Part shown: one piece after another, positions 8,220 through 17,494 of the stretch
Layout of the letters: every line of letters begins with the position of its first letter
Numbering within the stretch: position 1 is the stretch's first letter
Assembly: GCF_002873335.1 (NCBI RefSeq)
Contig: NZ_MCUW01000027.1
Location: 124,001-188,000, forward strand
From: Vibrio sp. 10N.286.49.B1
GTDB lineage: Bacteria; Pseudomonadota; Gammaproteobacteria; Enterobacterales; Vibrionaceae
Reading direction: 5' to 3'
Length of the DNA: 64,000 nt
Notes under the pieces: generated by a model
Database searches by the model: none
What the model was told of the DNA's origin: nothing
The model's input: only the letters and a program-made list of their open reading frames with translations
Translations under genes and position numbers: made by a program

Positions 8220-9116
8220 TTATTCCATTGATTCACTTTTATCGTCTTCGTGTTGCGTCACCATCACCGAAGCACTCAATCCAAACCGCAGTGCGACGCC
8301 TTCCGGTAGTTCATGTAGCGTTATCCGAACGGGGATACGCTGCGCAAGACGAATCCACTGAAATACAGGGTTTACGTTAGGTAATAGGTTATAGCCGACG
8401 GTCCCGTCAGTCGGCGCAATTCCCCAGCCGATAGAATCTACGGTGGCAGGAATCGGCTGATTGGGGTGAGACATTAACGTGACCTTTGCTTCGCTGCCAG
8501 GCTTGATACGGCTAAGTTGGTTTTCTCTGAAAAAGCCAAACACCCAAAAACTGTTTTGATCGATAAGAGCGATAAGGGGTTGATTGGCCACCGCTTGGGT
8601 ACCGTCGCGAATATCCAAATTGGAAATGAGACCATCTACGCTTGCATAGACTTTGGTGTAGCTAAGATTGAGTGCCGCAGAACGAATGTTCTCTTTAGAC
8701 GCCTTGATTTGTAACAGCGATTCCTCATAGGCAATCTCTCGGCGCGTTAAGTCTTTATGCGAAACGGCACCTTTGTCTTTCTTGCGAATATCAAGCAGTC
8801 GGTCATATTCAATTTTTTTACCCTTGGCACTGACAATTGCTCGCTCTAAGGCGATCTCAGCTTGTGACAGTGTCACTATGTAGGGTTCTGGGTCAATCTC
8901 AAACAACAGGTCATTTTGAGACACCATTTGATTGTCTTTTACTGCCACGTGAATGATTGGTCCAGATACTCGTGGCGCGACTTTGATAACGTTAGCTCGA
9001 ACCTGTCCGTCTCGTGTCCATGGATTATGAAAGTATTCTTGATATTTGTGATAGCCAAACCAAACCGCAACACCGATTACAACAAGGTTAATTATTACGA
9101 CAATTAGTTTTTTCAT
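8220..9116 (-). CDS. HlyD/EmrA-family periplasmic adaptor (AaeA-like)
   Basis: A 298-residue membrane-fusion protein. One N-terminal membrane anchor (about residues 3-20) is followed by a lipoyl/barrel-sandwich half, N-V-I-K-V-A-P-R-V-S-G-P-I, a short alpha-helical hairpin (about 85-145), the second lipoyl half Y-T-K-V-Y-A-S-V-D-G-L-I-S-N, and a beta-barrel. Length and layout match AaeA of the p-hydroxybenzoate efflux pump. With DUF1656, outer-membrane factor and FUSC genes upstream it completes a tripartite exporter. It starts 5 bp after the DUF1656 gene. Confidence 0.87.
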   Translation of the reverse strand: MKKLIVVIINLVVIGVAVWFGYHKYQEYFHNPWTRDGQVRANVIKVAPRVSGPIIHVAVKDNQMVSQNDLLFEIDPEPYIVTLSQAEIALERAIVSAKGKKIEYDRLLDIRKKDKGAVSHKDLTRREIAYEESLLQIKASKENIRSAALNLSYTKVYASVDGLISNLDIRDGTQAVANQPLIALIDQNSFWVFGFFRENQLSRIKPGSEAKVTLMSHPNQPIPATVDSIGWGIAPTDGTVGYNLLPNVNPVFQWIRLAQRIPVRITLHELPEGVALRFGLSASVMVTQHEDDKSESME

Positions 9117-9121
9117 ATGAC

Positions 9122-9325
9122 CTAGAACCTTAAATAAAAGCTATCAATAGCAACGACATACACCACGAGTAAGGCTAAAAATGTCAGCGATGGGAAGACA
9201 ACAAAACGCGCCAGTTTTGTCTTATTCAAAATAATCACTGTGATCCAAGTTGCACAGAGTGCAATAACCAGCACTAATAGGAGTGGGGAGAAGTAGATAT
9301 CCCCCCAAGCGAGTTCATGGGGCAT
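9122..9325 (-). CDS. DUF1656 (AaeX-like) small membrane protein
   Basis: A 67-residue protein with two hydrophobic helices (about 12-30 and 42-62) and an N-terminal P-H-E-L-A-W-G-D-I-Y-F-S-P, the hallmark of DUF1656/AaeX. Members are almost always encoded beside AaeA- and FUSC-type genes; the molecular role is unsettled. Its ATG overlaps the stop of the outer-membrane-factor gene (TAATG), implying translational coupling. Confidence 0.88.
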   Translation of the reverse strand: MPHELAWGDIYFSPLLLVLVIALCATWITVIILNKTKLARFVVFPSLTFLALLVVYVVAIDSFYLRF

Positions 9326-10938
9326 TAGGGTTGCTCCTGTGGTGTTGCCTGCTTGTCACTGCTTATGGAAGGCATTGTGATTGCTTCTTCAGACAATTGA
9401 TCACTCCAGTCAGTACGTTGTTTCATTTTTTCGACTAAATTAGGGGCGACAAACGCCTTACCTGAACGAGCTTGCCAACCCCCACCAAGCGCTTTGTACA
9501 ACGCAACGACCTGATTTGAAACATTGCCTTTTATCTGCGCGTAACTGTCTTCGCTTCGTGTCATTTTTTCTAGTGAACTTAACAATCGCTCGAATGAGAT
9601 CTGCCCATTTTCATATTGAGTCATAGAAATGTTGAAGGCTCGAATCGAAGAATCAACCGATTGGAGTCGCAAGGCTTGCTGCTCTTGGTATAGTTCATAG
9701 GCTTCCAGTGCGTTAGTCACTTCTTGAACGGCGAGCAGTACTTTTTTGTTGTAGCTGGTGATGGTTTCTTGGAAGCGTGCATCCTCAAAGCGAACGTTGT
9801 TTTTGATCCGTCCGTATTGGAAGATGTTCCAACTAAAACTTGGACCTGCGATAAGGGTCAGTGAATCACTAAAGCTAAAGCTACTGCCAGTTGGGGTTGT
9901 GCTGTTAATGCCTATCGAACCAAATAATGAAAAGCTAGGGTAGAGGGCCGCTTCGGCGACACCAATCTGAGCACTTTGGGCATGAGCTTGAAGTTCGGCG
10001 ACTTGTAAATCAGGTCGTCTAAGCACCAAGCTGGCGTCGATATCAGGTGTTAATTCAGGGGCAGACGGAACGATTGAAAACGCATCACTCTCGCGGGCCG
10101 ATACTTTTCGACCGCTGGCCTGAAATTGTTGCTCGTAAAGCGCGATTTTGTCTTCAATACCAGTGTGTAGTAGTGGGATGACGTCTTCTGGTAGGGTTCC
10201 AAGTAAAACAGCGAGCGCGTTTCTGGCTTGCAGCATGGCGACCTTAAGGCTTGGTAATGCGGCCATCGTGGTAAATAATTGGTTTTGTGCTTGTTGCACA
10301 TCGAGTTCGGTTACATTGCCTGACTCAAACTGAACACGAGTGATGTTTACGACGCGTTGTTGTATCTCAATATTGCGTTGCGAAAGCAATACACGCTCTT
10401 GAAAGGTACGGTAGTTAATATAATTGCGCGCAACCTCTGAGGTAATGGTAACGAGTATGTCGTTGTAAGAGGCGATTGACGCGTAATAGCTTGCTTGTGC
10501 CGATTCGATCCCCCGTGCGTATTTTCCCCACACGTCCATCTCCCAACCTGTGTCGAAGGTGAGCGCCGCGTTATTGAATGAATGAGTGTTTTGATAGGCA
10601 TACGCAAGGTTTCCGGACACCGCTTGCACTTGCGGATAACGAAATCCATCGGCAATACCAAGAACTGAGCGAGCTTGCAATATGCGCAGCCCAGCCGCTT
10701 CTACGTCAAGGTTTTGCTGAGAGGCTTGTGCGACCAGGCTATTCAGCGTTGGGTCCTGAAACTGTTGCCACCAAATGGCGGTGGAGAGGCTGTCTTGTTT
10801 TGTTTGCTCGGATGTCCAATGACTCGGCAGGGGCGTCGATTCGTTTTCGAGCTGAAAATCAGGTCCAACCGTTGTGCATGCCGATAAAATGCCGGTAGCG
10901 ACTAGAATCAAAGGTGAGCGGTAATTAAAGCTGGTCAT
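9325..10938 (-). CDS. NodT-family outer-membrane efflux lipoprotein
   Basis: A 537-residue TolC-like outer-membrane factor. The signal peptide ends in lipobox L-S-A-C with Cys21 as lipidation site. Two outer-membrane efflux repeats follow (about 60-275 and 300-490), containing W-W-Q-Q-F-Q-D-P-T-L-N and L-V-L-R-R-P-D-L-Q-V-A-E, typical of NodT proteins. The C-terminus is charged and Pro/Gln rich. It begins 10 bp after the FUSC gene, so the operon carries its own outer-membrane channel, unlike E. coli aaeXAB. Confidence 0.9.
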   Translation of the reverse strand: MTSFNYRSPLILVATGILSACTTVGPDFQLENESTPLPSHWTSEQTKQDSLSTAIWWQQFQDPTLNSLVAQASQQNLDVEAAGLRILQARSVLGIADGFRYPQVQAVSGNLAYAYQNTHSFNNAALTFDTGWEMDVWGKYARGIESAQASYYASIASYNDILVTITSEVARNYINYRTFQERVLLSQRNIEIQQRVVNITRVQFESGNVTELDVQQAQNQLFTTMAALPSLKVAMLQARNALAVLLGTLPEDVIPLLHTGIEDKIALYEQQFQASGRKVSARESDAFSIVPSAPELTPDIDASLVLRRPDLQVAELQAHAQSAQIGVAEAALYPSFSLFGSIGINSTTPTGSSFSFSDSLTLIAGPSFSWNIFQYGRIKNNVRFEDARFQETITSYNKKVLLAVQEVTNALEAYELYQEQQALRLQSVDSSIRAFNISMTQYENGQISFERLLSSLEKMTRSEDSYAQIKGNVSNQVVALYKALGGGWQARSGKAFVAPNLVEKMKQRTDWSDQLSEEAITMPSISSDKQATPQEQP

Positions 10939-10948
10939 TGTTCTATCC

Positions 10949-13147
10949 CTAAAAGCGGCGCTGTTTTAGGTTAGCAAACGCAAGTGATTGACTTGCGTTG
11001 TTCACCTGAATCAGAGATTCAAACACGTTGCGCTTCAAATTAAGAAACACGTAAAAGCTTGCGATGTCGTCTTGGCTATAGTTGTCCAAATCCAATCCTT
11101 GAAAAAATGATTCAATAGCTTGTTCTGTTTTACTGTATTCGTGGTGGAGCGAAGAAAATACACGGTGTCGCTTAGTTTGTTCACTGGGTGTTGATTCGGC
11201 CTGCGTGTTGTGCAGCCTAATTAGTTTTGGTATCACGGTATCGTGATGCTCCTGTCTAAGCTTAGTAATCAATGGGTTATTTTTCAGATTTGATTGAGCC
11301 ATTAAAAGGTTGTTGGTGTGATTGACTAAGGTCTGGCATGCAGAAGCGTAGTGATTGAGTGACTGAGTGGTATTCTCAGAGAAGTATCGGACATCGATTT
11401 TACTGGCCCATAAAGTTTGTTTTTTTGCGGCAATATTCATTGTTTTTGCGTGTAATGGGATGAGCAGCCTATCTAACCAAGAAGGAGTCGGAGATTGAAT
11501 ACGACCAATTAGATGATATTGATGGCGAAACATACGCTCGCGAACGGTAAGAAATAGGTGCTCGGCTTTTGAGGAAAAAGGAAAGTAGTGTGAAAAAACA
11601 ATCATGATAACGACTAAATAAAACAGCATCATAATGGTCATAATAATGCCGAAATGGTAGGTCATTTGATTATTGATGCCTAACGTGAATAGCCCCAACA
11701 TGAAAAAAATCGTAATAGGGCCTTTAAATAAATAAAAGCCAATAAAGGTATAGATAAAGAGAAACAATGCTAATTCAATGCCTAGTTCTAGCTGAGGAAG
11801 GACAAAAATGTAGGCAGGCACTGAGAAGACAAAGCCAAAGGTAAATAATGCGCCCAACAGTTTTGGATGCACTGGCATAAACGAAAGCAGTGACATAAAA
11901 ATAGTGGAAAAAATAACGAAGCTATATCCGCCGGGAGGGTTGATGAAGATCCATATCGCACTCGATATCCAGTACGTGATGAATACTTTAATGGCGGTTT
12001 TAAAATTCTCAGCGTCCCACCAAACGAACGTGCTTGGCGGTGGCTTAAGTTTTTCAGTGAAAGAGACCTGTTTGGTGATTGAGTCAATACAGCTGATGGT
12101 TTCAGCGAGCCTAGATAACTGAGATTGAAGACGATTCATGACAAAAGCGAGGGTTAATGCCGTGGCTTTGCTGAGATGCTCAGCTTCGCCTAGTACCTCT
12201 GCATCAATTTCAATTTTGTTCTCGCTCGCTCGGTATGAAGAATCGGTGATGTGCCATTCGTCATGACAACGTTGAAACAACGCGTCGATATCATCAATAA
12301 ACGCCTCATAATCTCGCATCATTGCTTGGCTATTACCATGATGAAAGTGACCGTGAGCGGTACTCACTAAGAGCTGTGTGACATTTTGCGTGTAGTGCAA
12401 GACAAGTTTCCATTCGCGAAGGTGAGCGGAAACCTCGCTGCATTCCTTGCTCACATTGGCAAAACGAAGTTCTAGCTCGTTTTGCGCCTTAAACAATGTG
12501 GCTATTTGCTTATCAATGCGTGTTTTTAGTTCTTTGGTCTCGGTAGAGGGGGTGACGTTGTCATCTTGGTTGGTTTGTGTCATTTCTGAGTGAATGTGGA
12601 TGTTCAGTAACAACACCACAGATTCAAACAAATCCCTCTGAGTTTGTAGTGTTGTTTGGGTCATTTCGCGAAGGTTTTGTTCAATTTTATTCGGGAATAG
12701 ATATGTGCCAACTAGCGTATAGACCACTACGCCGAAAATAGTCATGTAAGCACGGTCAACGCCATAGATAAAGGCTCCCGTGGCATCTCCACCATTGGAG
12801 GTCATCAGGGTCATGACGCCCGTGAGCATGAACAGCGTTGGATCTTTTTGGTAGGCATTACGAAAATAAAAGATGAAGGAGACAATGACAGATACGCTCA
12901 GCATGTATAAAAGGCGTTCTTGTGCGAATAACCCGACAAGGAGCAGCCCGATTACCGCGCCCACAACGGTTCCTAAAACACGAAGTGTCCCTTTCTCAAG
13001 AGATTCTCTTTGCCCGCCAACAGAGGCGATGAGCATAACGGTAGTGGCTGCTGTTGATGCCTGAGGCCACCCAAGTCCAAAAGGAATAAGGTACGCTAAC
13101 GTTAAACTGACGGCGACTTTTGTCGCAAACTTGGTGTTGTTATTCAT
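10949..13147 (-). CDS. FUSC-family (AaeB-like) inner-membrane efflux pump
   Basis: A 732-residue protein with two membrane blocks, about residues 8-170 and 385-520, each of several helices, and two soluble regions (about 175-370 and 530-732). This duplicated layout is that of FUSC/AaeB aromatic-acid exporters. The N-terminal Y-L-I-P-F-G-L-G-W-P-Q-A-S-T-A-A-T-T-V resembles the family start. It is the first gene of the six-gene minus-strand operon, with 248 bp upstream separating it from tcyP. By family it would export aromatic carboxylates or weak acids. Regulator not found locally. Confidence 0.87.
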   Translation of the reverse strand: MNNNTKFATKVAVSLTLAYLIPFGLGWPQASTAATTVMLIASVGGQRESLEKGTLRVLGTVVGAVIGLLLVGLFAQERLLYMLSVSVIVSFIFYFRNAYQKDPTLFMLTGVMTLMTSNGGDATGAFIYGVDRAYMTIFGVVVYTLVGTYLFPNKIEQNLREMTQTTLQTQRDLFESVVLLLNIHIHSEMTQTNQDDNVTPSTETKELKTRIDKQIATLFKAQNELELRFANVSKECSEVSAHLREWKLVLHYTQNVTQLLVSTAHGHFHHGNSQAMMRDYEAFIDDIDALFQRCHDEWHITDSSYRASENKIEIDAEVLGEAEHLSKATALTLAFVMNRLQSQLSRLAETISCIDSITKQVSFTEKLKPPPSTFVWWDAENFKTAIKVFITYWISSAIWIFINPPGGYSFVIFSTIFMSLLSFMPVHPKLLGALFTFGFVFSVPAYIFVLPQLELGIELALFLFIYTFIGFYLFKGPITIFFMLGLFTLGINNQMTYHFGIIMTIMMLFYLVVIMIVFSHYFPFSSKAEHLFLTVRERMFRHQYHLIGRIQSPTPSWLDRLLIPLHAKTMNIAAKKQTLWASKIDVRYFSENTTQSLNHYASACQTLVNHTNNLLMAQSNLKNNPLITKLRQEHHDTVIPKLIRLHNTQAESTPSEQTKRHRVFSSLHHEYSKTEQAIESFFQGLDLDNYSQDDIASFYVFLNLKRNVFESLIQVNNASQSLAFANLKQRRF

Positions 13148-13350
13148 CGTCCATAATACAAATGACTAGCGTATTGGAAGCGCTAATAGTGGCCCTACGA
13201 GTCGGAGGCTTACTCGACATACTAGGGTAGATAACCAATGTTTTATCACTCAGTTATTGTTCTTAAACCGATACGAGAATTATAGACACTATTTGGCTAG
13301 GTATTTGAAAATTATTACGAATAGTGATCGTTATGAGAGGTTTTTAACGA
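13148..13350. promoter_or_regulatory. Upstream region of the FUSC efflux operon
   Basis: About 200 bp without a gene, ending in the tcyP terminator. It should hold the promoter of the minus-strand efflux operon. I see no regulator box I can name. A loose dyad GAGTCG...CTCGAC lies near 13200-13217. Confidence 0.3.
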
Positions 13351-13377
13351 AAAAAAGCGATGCATGAGCATCGCTTT
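13351..13377 (-). terminator. Rho-independent terminator of tcyP
   Basis: Read on the minus strand: AAAGCGATGC, loop TCAT, GCATCGCTTT, then a T run. It begins about 20 bp after the tcyP stop. Confidence 0.88.
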
Positions 13378-13395
13378 AGTGAAAGGCGCATAAAG

Positions 13396-14766
13396 TTAAG
13401 CGTTCGCTTGTTTCAGTGCTTTTGCTTCTTTTCGCTTGAGCAAGCGGCTGGTTATTGTGCCGGCTGTCATTGCGCCAGATACATTGAGTGCCGTACGAGC
13501 CATATCGATAAGTGGTTCGATAGAAATCAACAGCGCTGCAATGGTGACTGGAAGGCCCATCGCAGGAAGAACAATCAAAGCTGCGAATGTAGCACCGCCA
13601 CCAACGCCTGCGATACCAAATGAACTGATGGTGATAATACCAATGAGCGACAAGATGAAGTTAATGTCCATCGGGTCTATACCAACAGTTGGCGCTACCA
13701 TTACGGCTAACATGGCCGGATAAATACCCGCACAGCCATTTTGACCAATCGTCGCACCAAATGACGCTGATAAGTTAGCGATCGCTGGTGGAACATTAAG
13801 CTTGGTGACTTGTGCCTCAACATTAAGTGGAATAGTGGCCGCTGAGCTACGAGAGGAAAATGCAAAGGTCAGTACTGGCCAAATTTTCTGGAAATATTCT
13901 TTTGGATTCACACCGACGAGAGAAACAAGAAGTCCGTGCACAACAAACATTAAGAAGATGGCAACGTAAGAAGCAACAATGAATCCAAGGAGGCTTAGGA
14001 TGTCACCAGCGCTTGATGTTGCAACCACTTTTGCCATGAGAGCGGCGATACCATAAGGCGTCAGTGCCATGATCATCTTGACCAATCGCATTACGACTGA
14101 CTGCGTCGCTTCAACAAAGTTACGAATTGGTGATTCAAGCTCCGCTTTTTCGACCATCACTTTACGTGCGGCGATACCGGTAAGTACACCAAAAATGACA
14201 ACAGCGATAATGGATGTTGAACGCGAGCCAGTCAAATCAGCAAATGGATTGGTTGGAATAAAGCTGATGAGCATTTGAGGAATGCTAAGGTCCGTGACGC
14301 GATCAATTCGGTTTTCGAGTACGGCAATTCGAGCCGTTTCACGTGAGCCTTCAACAAGGCCTTCTGCACTCAAGCCAAAGGCCTGTGTGACAGCAATACC
14401 TATAACCGCTGAAATAGCGGTTGTCGCAAGCAGTACCGATATGGTTAGTCCACTGATTTGGCCCAGTGAACCACCTTTCTCGAGTTTGACCACAGCAGCA
14501 ATCATTGACACGAGTACAAGGGGCATGATGACCATTTTTAATAAGCCGACATAGCCGCTGCCGACAATGCTCACCCATTCAAGCGTGGTTGCGATAGCGA
14601 TACTGCCTTCACCGAAAACAAGTTGCAGCGCAAGTCCAAACGCACTGCCAAGCACCAAACCAAATAATACTAAGCGGGAGAGAGTGTTTTCTTTTTGTTG
14701 TTGTCCGTACAAGAAAAAGAGTATGCCCACAAATACCGCGAGTGATGCGATAACAGCAACTGACAT
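13396..14766 (-). CDS. tcyP: L-cystine uptake symporter TcyP
   Basis: A 456-residue inner-membrane protein of the dicarboxylate/amino acid:cation symporter family with about nine to ten hydrophobic segments. Family signatures are F-A-F-S-S-R-S-S-A-A-T-I-P-L-N (about 301-315) and N-G-C-A-G-I-Y-P-A-M-L (about 343-353). These match the cystine branch (TcyP/YdjN) rather than GltP/DctA. It imports cystine with cation co-transport. It is monocistronic, with its own terminator and about 150 bp of AT-rich upstream sequence. CysB control is likely by family knowledge but no site was identified. Confidence 0.87.
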   Translation of the reverse strand: MSVAVIASLAVFVGILFFLYGQQQKENTLSRLVLFGLVLGSAFGLALQLVFGEGSIAIATTLEWVSIVGSGYVGLLKMVIMPLVLVSMIAAVVKLEKGGSLGQISGLTISVLLATTAISAVIGIAVTQAFGLSAEGLVEGSRETARIAVLENRIDRVTDLSIPQMLISFIPTNPFADLTGSRSTSIIAVVIFGVLTGIAARKVMVEKAELESPIRNFVEATQSVVMRLVKMIMALTPYGIAALMAKVVATSSAGDILSLLGFIVASYVAIFLMFVVHGLLVSLVGVNPKEYFQKIWPVLTFAFSSRSSAATIPLNVEAQVTKLNVPPAIANLSASFGATIGQNGCAGIYPAMLAVMVAPTVGIDPMDINFILSLIGIITISSFGIAGVGGGATFAALIVLPAMGLPVTIAALLISIEPLIDMARTALNVSGAMTAGTITSRLLKRKEAKALKQANA

Positions 14767-14919
14767 ATAAGCGTCCTTTATTTATATTCTAGCTTTTATA
14801 AAACCCTTATTTAACTAGGGTTTCAGGATATGAGTGCGCTAAGTTACCGATCTCGTGTAATCGTTAACAATAAATAAATGTCATTAGTTAGTGCTATAAG
14901 TTATATGTAAGACTCGTTA

Positions 14920-15609
14920 TTACGTTCTGTGATTATAATCGGCGAGCATGTCTCGCATTTTTGCAGAATCATACGCGACGCATTTTGTACTTTCTTGGTT
15001 TATCAGACTATAAAGCATCGCCTTGGCAACAGACTCTGCCGGGATGGGGGTGAATTTCCGTAATGGTCCTCTCATTATTGGGTTGATGACCTTGAACAGA
15101 GTTTGAACAAATTTCTCATCTGGTCGGAGGTTTGCTTCTCTCCCTGCAAGTGGCCCTGGTTGGGCAAATACAACTCGTTGGAAATCCATCCCACAAATAC
15201 GTGCCTCGACACGACCCTTGCATTTTAAATAGTGGGATAGCGAACGTGCCGATGCCCCTAAACTGGATACAACGGCTATGTGGGTTACCCCCACCATTTT
15301 CATCGTTTGCGCAACATCACAGACGAGCTCATAGTCGATTTTTTCTAATGCGGCTTTGCTACCTGCTTGTTTAAGCGTGGTGCCCAAACAAATAAAGCCA
15401 AGGGTGGGAGTGCAATGCAGTTGGTCCGAATCTGTGATTCTTAATGCACCATCTAGAATGACCTTTGTTTTATCTGATTCACTGTTGATAGGTGAGCGGC
15501 ATAATGCGGTAACGGATTGTACATGTTGTGTTTGTTCTAACAGAGCAAGAAGTTTACTTCCCACTAAGCCAGAAGCGCCTGCAATCATGACATTAAAATG
15601 TTGCGTCAT
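14920..15609 (-). CDS. NAD(P)-binding Rossmann-fold protein, YbjT/HTATIP2-like
   Basis: A 229-residue protein starting at ATG 15609, preceded by GAGGGA at ideal spacing; an upstream TTG is less likely. Near the N-terminus it has the dinucleotide-binding turn G-A-S-G-L-V-G-S-K-L-L, then a short-chain/epimerase-like fold with V-S-S-L-G-A-S-A-R-S around residues 119-128. The classical Y-x-x-x-K pair is not clear, although H-Y-L-K-C-K-G-R-V-E occupies the equivalent helix, as in TIP30/YbjT-type atypical SDRs. Substrate unknown. It stands alone between tcyP and the sigma-factor gene. Confidence 0.75.
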   Translation of the reverse strand: MTQHFNVMIAGASGLVGSKLLALLEQTQHVQSVTALCRSPINSESDKTKVILDGALRITDSDQLHCTPTLGFICLGTTLKQAGSKAALEKIDYELVCDVAQTMKMVGVTHIAVVSSLGASARSLSHYLKCKGRVEARICGMDFQRVVFAQPGPLAGREANLRPDEKFVQTLFKVINPIMRGPLRKFTPIPAESVAKAMLYSLINQESTKCVAYDSAKMRDMLADYNHRT

Positions 15610-15732
15610 AAAAAAGTCCCTCAAGATAAACTATGAAGGACTATAGATAACATTTTACTTATGTGTTGTGATTGTCGTTAAGTTAATCCAATTCAATCAG
15701 ATAATTGCATTACGACGAGTCGCAAGTGTTTA

Positions 15733-16617
15733 CTAGACCACTTCTTCTTTTGTAAGATTTTGTCGGTGAAGTTTCTCTTTTAACACATCCATCGCCCCTT
15801 TTTGAATCTGACGAACACGCTCACGAGTGACGCCGACAATCATCCCCACTTCTTCCAGTGTTTTCGGAGTGTCATCAAGTAAACCAAAACGATGATAAAG
15901 AATAACGCGCTGTTTCTCGGGTAAGCTATTCACTAACTGAAGCAGGGCTTTATTAAGGTTTTGACTTACAATTTCACGCTCTGGCAGCTCAAAGACGTCA
16001 TCGTCGTCAATGGTTTGCAGGTGATCTTTGCTATCACTATCATCATCCCAACCATTGTCGAGAGATAATGATTGCTCAGTGAGTTTTAAAAGCTTACTCA
16101 CATCTTCAGGAGAGCGACCAGTCCGAGTGGCGATGTCTGCAGATGTAGGTTCGTGCTTCCCTTCTTTCCGCAGTTCTCGTTCCGCTTTGCTGCACTCTCG
16201 TATTTGTTTAGTAACGTGGACCGGGACTCTAATGGTTCTACCTTGATTCATGATCGCGCGATCAATAGATTGCTGAATCCACCATACCGCATAGGTCGAA
16301 AAGCGAAAACCTAGTTCAGGGTCAAATTTATCGACAGCCTGGATCAGGCCAATGTTCCCTTCATTGATGAGATCATAGAAATCAACACCTCTTCCCATAT
16401 AACGTTTGGCGGTTCGAATAACCAAACGTAGATTGGAATTGATTAGGCTTTGTCGAGCCTGCGCATCGCCTGCACGAGCTTTACGTGCTATATGACGTTC
16501 GTCTTCGGCCGTCAGTAAGTGATGATTGGAGACTTCTTTGAAATAAGTAGTGCCGATATTGTGAGCATCATCATTTCTTGATTTTGAACTGCTATCCTTA
16601 GCTTGAACTGCACCCAT
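15733..16617 (-). CDS. rpoQ: RpoS-like alternative sigma factor (RpoQ/RpoX type)
   Basis: A 294-residue sigma-70-family protein with regions 1.2 ([12 protein letters not shown]), 2 ([12 protein letters not shown], then [14 protein letters not shown] and [13 protein letters not shown]), 3, and 4 ([20 protein letters not shown]). It is shorter and clearly diverged from vibrio RpoS (for example Q-Q-S-I-D-R instead of R-Q-T-I-E-R), so I read it as the RpoS paralogue known as RpoQ/RpoX. RpoQ in Vibrio fischeri is activated by the quorum-sensing regulator LitR and affects luminescence and motility. A matching operator lies 180 bp upstream. The start has AGGAAGGGA. Confidence 0.8.
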   Translation of the reverse strand: MGAVQAKDSSSKSRNDDAHNIGTTYFKEVSNHHLLTAEDERHIARKARAGDAQARQSLINSNLRLVIRTAKRYMGRGVDFYDLINEGNIGLIQAVDKFDPELGFRFSTYAVWWIQQSIDRAIMNQGRTIRVPVHVTKQIRECSKAERELRKEGKHEPTSADIATRTGRSPEDVSKLLKLTEQSLSLDNGWDDDSDSKDHLQTIDDDDVFELPEREIVSQNLNKALLQLVNSLPEKQRVILYHRFGLLDDTPKTLEEVGMIVGVTRERVRQIQKGAMDVLKEKLHRQNLTKEEVV

Positions 16618-16993
16618 AGATAATCCCTTCCTACTGCTTGTAATTATACTGATTGGATATTTATATCGCCTTATTGGCGCATTCGCTGTACGCCATACCC
16701 TTACGTTACAATAAAGTTAAAACAAATTACAATTGTTAATTTGTTAAAGCATGCTATTTGTGCAATGAATTTTATGTTTCATACTGGTGAGCATGTTATT
16801 GATTTTTGTATCAATATGTTTACATTTGTGTGGTGGGGATTTATAAATGTTAACATTATTGCAACTGGCAGATTCAAACAGAAAGTTTGACAGAGATACG
16901 ATTTTACGAAGACAAGGTTGTGACATCAAGACAGTGCATTAAACTTTAGGAAAATTGAGCACACTAATCGCCGCAGTTTAGGGTAGACAAAAA
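16618..16993. promoter_or_regulatory. Divergent promoter region, sigma factor / small protein
   Basis: 376 bp of AT-rich sequence between divergent genes. Apart from the LuxR-type operator at 16797-16816 it holds several poly-A/T tracts and TGTTTACATTTGTG near 16817, but no second motif I can name. The unusual length suggests a complex regulatory region. Confidence 0.5.
16797..16816. promoter_or_regulatory. LuxR/HapR/LitR/SmcR-type operator
   Basis: A perfect 7-bp inverted repeat TATTGAT-N6-ATCAATA, with a T-rich 6-bp spacer and flanking T on the left. This equals the arrangement of the known consensus for the TetR-family quorum-sensing master regulators of vibrios. It lies between the sigma-factor gene (start 16617, minus) and the divergent small gene (start 16994, plus), nearly equidistant, so it may act on either. 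Confidence 0.75.
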
Positions 16994-17278
16994 ATGAACA
17001 AACAACTCCAACACAAGCTTGAAGAACTATTGACGCTCGCAAAATCGCAAGGTGTATCCATCGTCGGTTTGGTTGATTCTCCGAACACTGAGCGCTGCCA
17101 CATATTTAAGTCTATTGAAATCGATAGCAAGCAGGGTATTCGAAATCTTGATCACGTGATGATGAAGCAACAATGTTCACGAGCTTTGGATGGTTGCCAA
17201 TCATGTCATGTTGACTCATCGAAAGTATCAGAAGACAGCTTGGCGCTGTTGTTTAGCGAACTCCAGCAAAAACACTGA
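16994..17278 (+). CDS. Small hypothetical protein, four cysteines
   Basis: A 94-residue soluble protein with no signal peptide. An N-terminal helix (K-L-E-E-L-L-T-L-A-K-S) is followed by a region with four Cys, three of them clustered in Q-Q-C-S-R-A-L-D-G-C-Q-S-C-H. The C-x-x-C-H string imitates a haem-c site, but the protein has no export signal, so metal binding or chance is likelier. A purine-rich AGGGTAGACAAAA precedes the ATG. It is divergent from the sigma-factor gene, shares the region with the LuxR-type operator, and is followed by a strong terminator, which supports a real single-gene unit. Function unknown. Confidence 0.65.
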   Translation: MNKQLQHKLEELLTLAKSQGVSIVGLVDSPNTERCHIFKSIEIDSKQGIRNLDHVMMKQQCSRALDGCQSCHVDSSKVSEDSLALLFSELQQKH

Positions 17279-17323
17279 TAGCACCACCACGTTTTGCCGT
17301 GTGTCTAACGGCTTGTTATTCAT

Positions 17324-17351
17324 AAAAGTCCTCGCGAGTCGAGGACTTTTT
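17324..17351 (+). terminator. Rho-independent terminator after small Cys protein
   Basis: Stem AAAAGTCCTCG / CGAGGACTTTT with loop CGAGT and a trailing T run. It isolates the small gene from cobT. Confidence 0.9.
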
Positions 17352-17494
17352 GGTAATGATAAAACGTTTCAATTTCCTTGGTTTACCTACTACTTACCAG
17401 TACACTGAACGAAAACCACTACGACGATTTTTGTTTAAGCAATAGATGGATAATCGAACACTCTCCAATCAAATCGTTATATGAGAATGGACTT

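Noticed and set aside
17190..17225. C-x-x-C-H haem-c motif in the small Cys protein
   Set aside because: No signal peptide and no cytochrome context, so covalent haem attachment is implausible.
17279..17494. Cobalamin riboswitch before cobT
   Set aside because: The spacer is short and mostly occupied by a terminator; no B12-box-like element was recognised.
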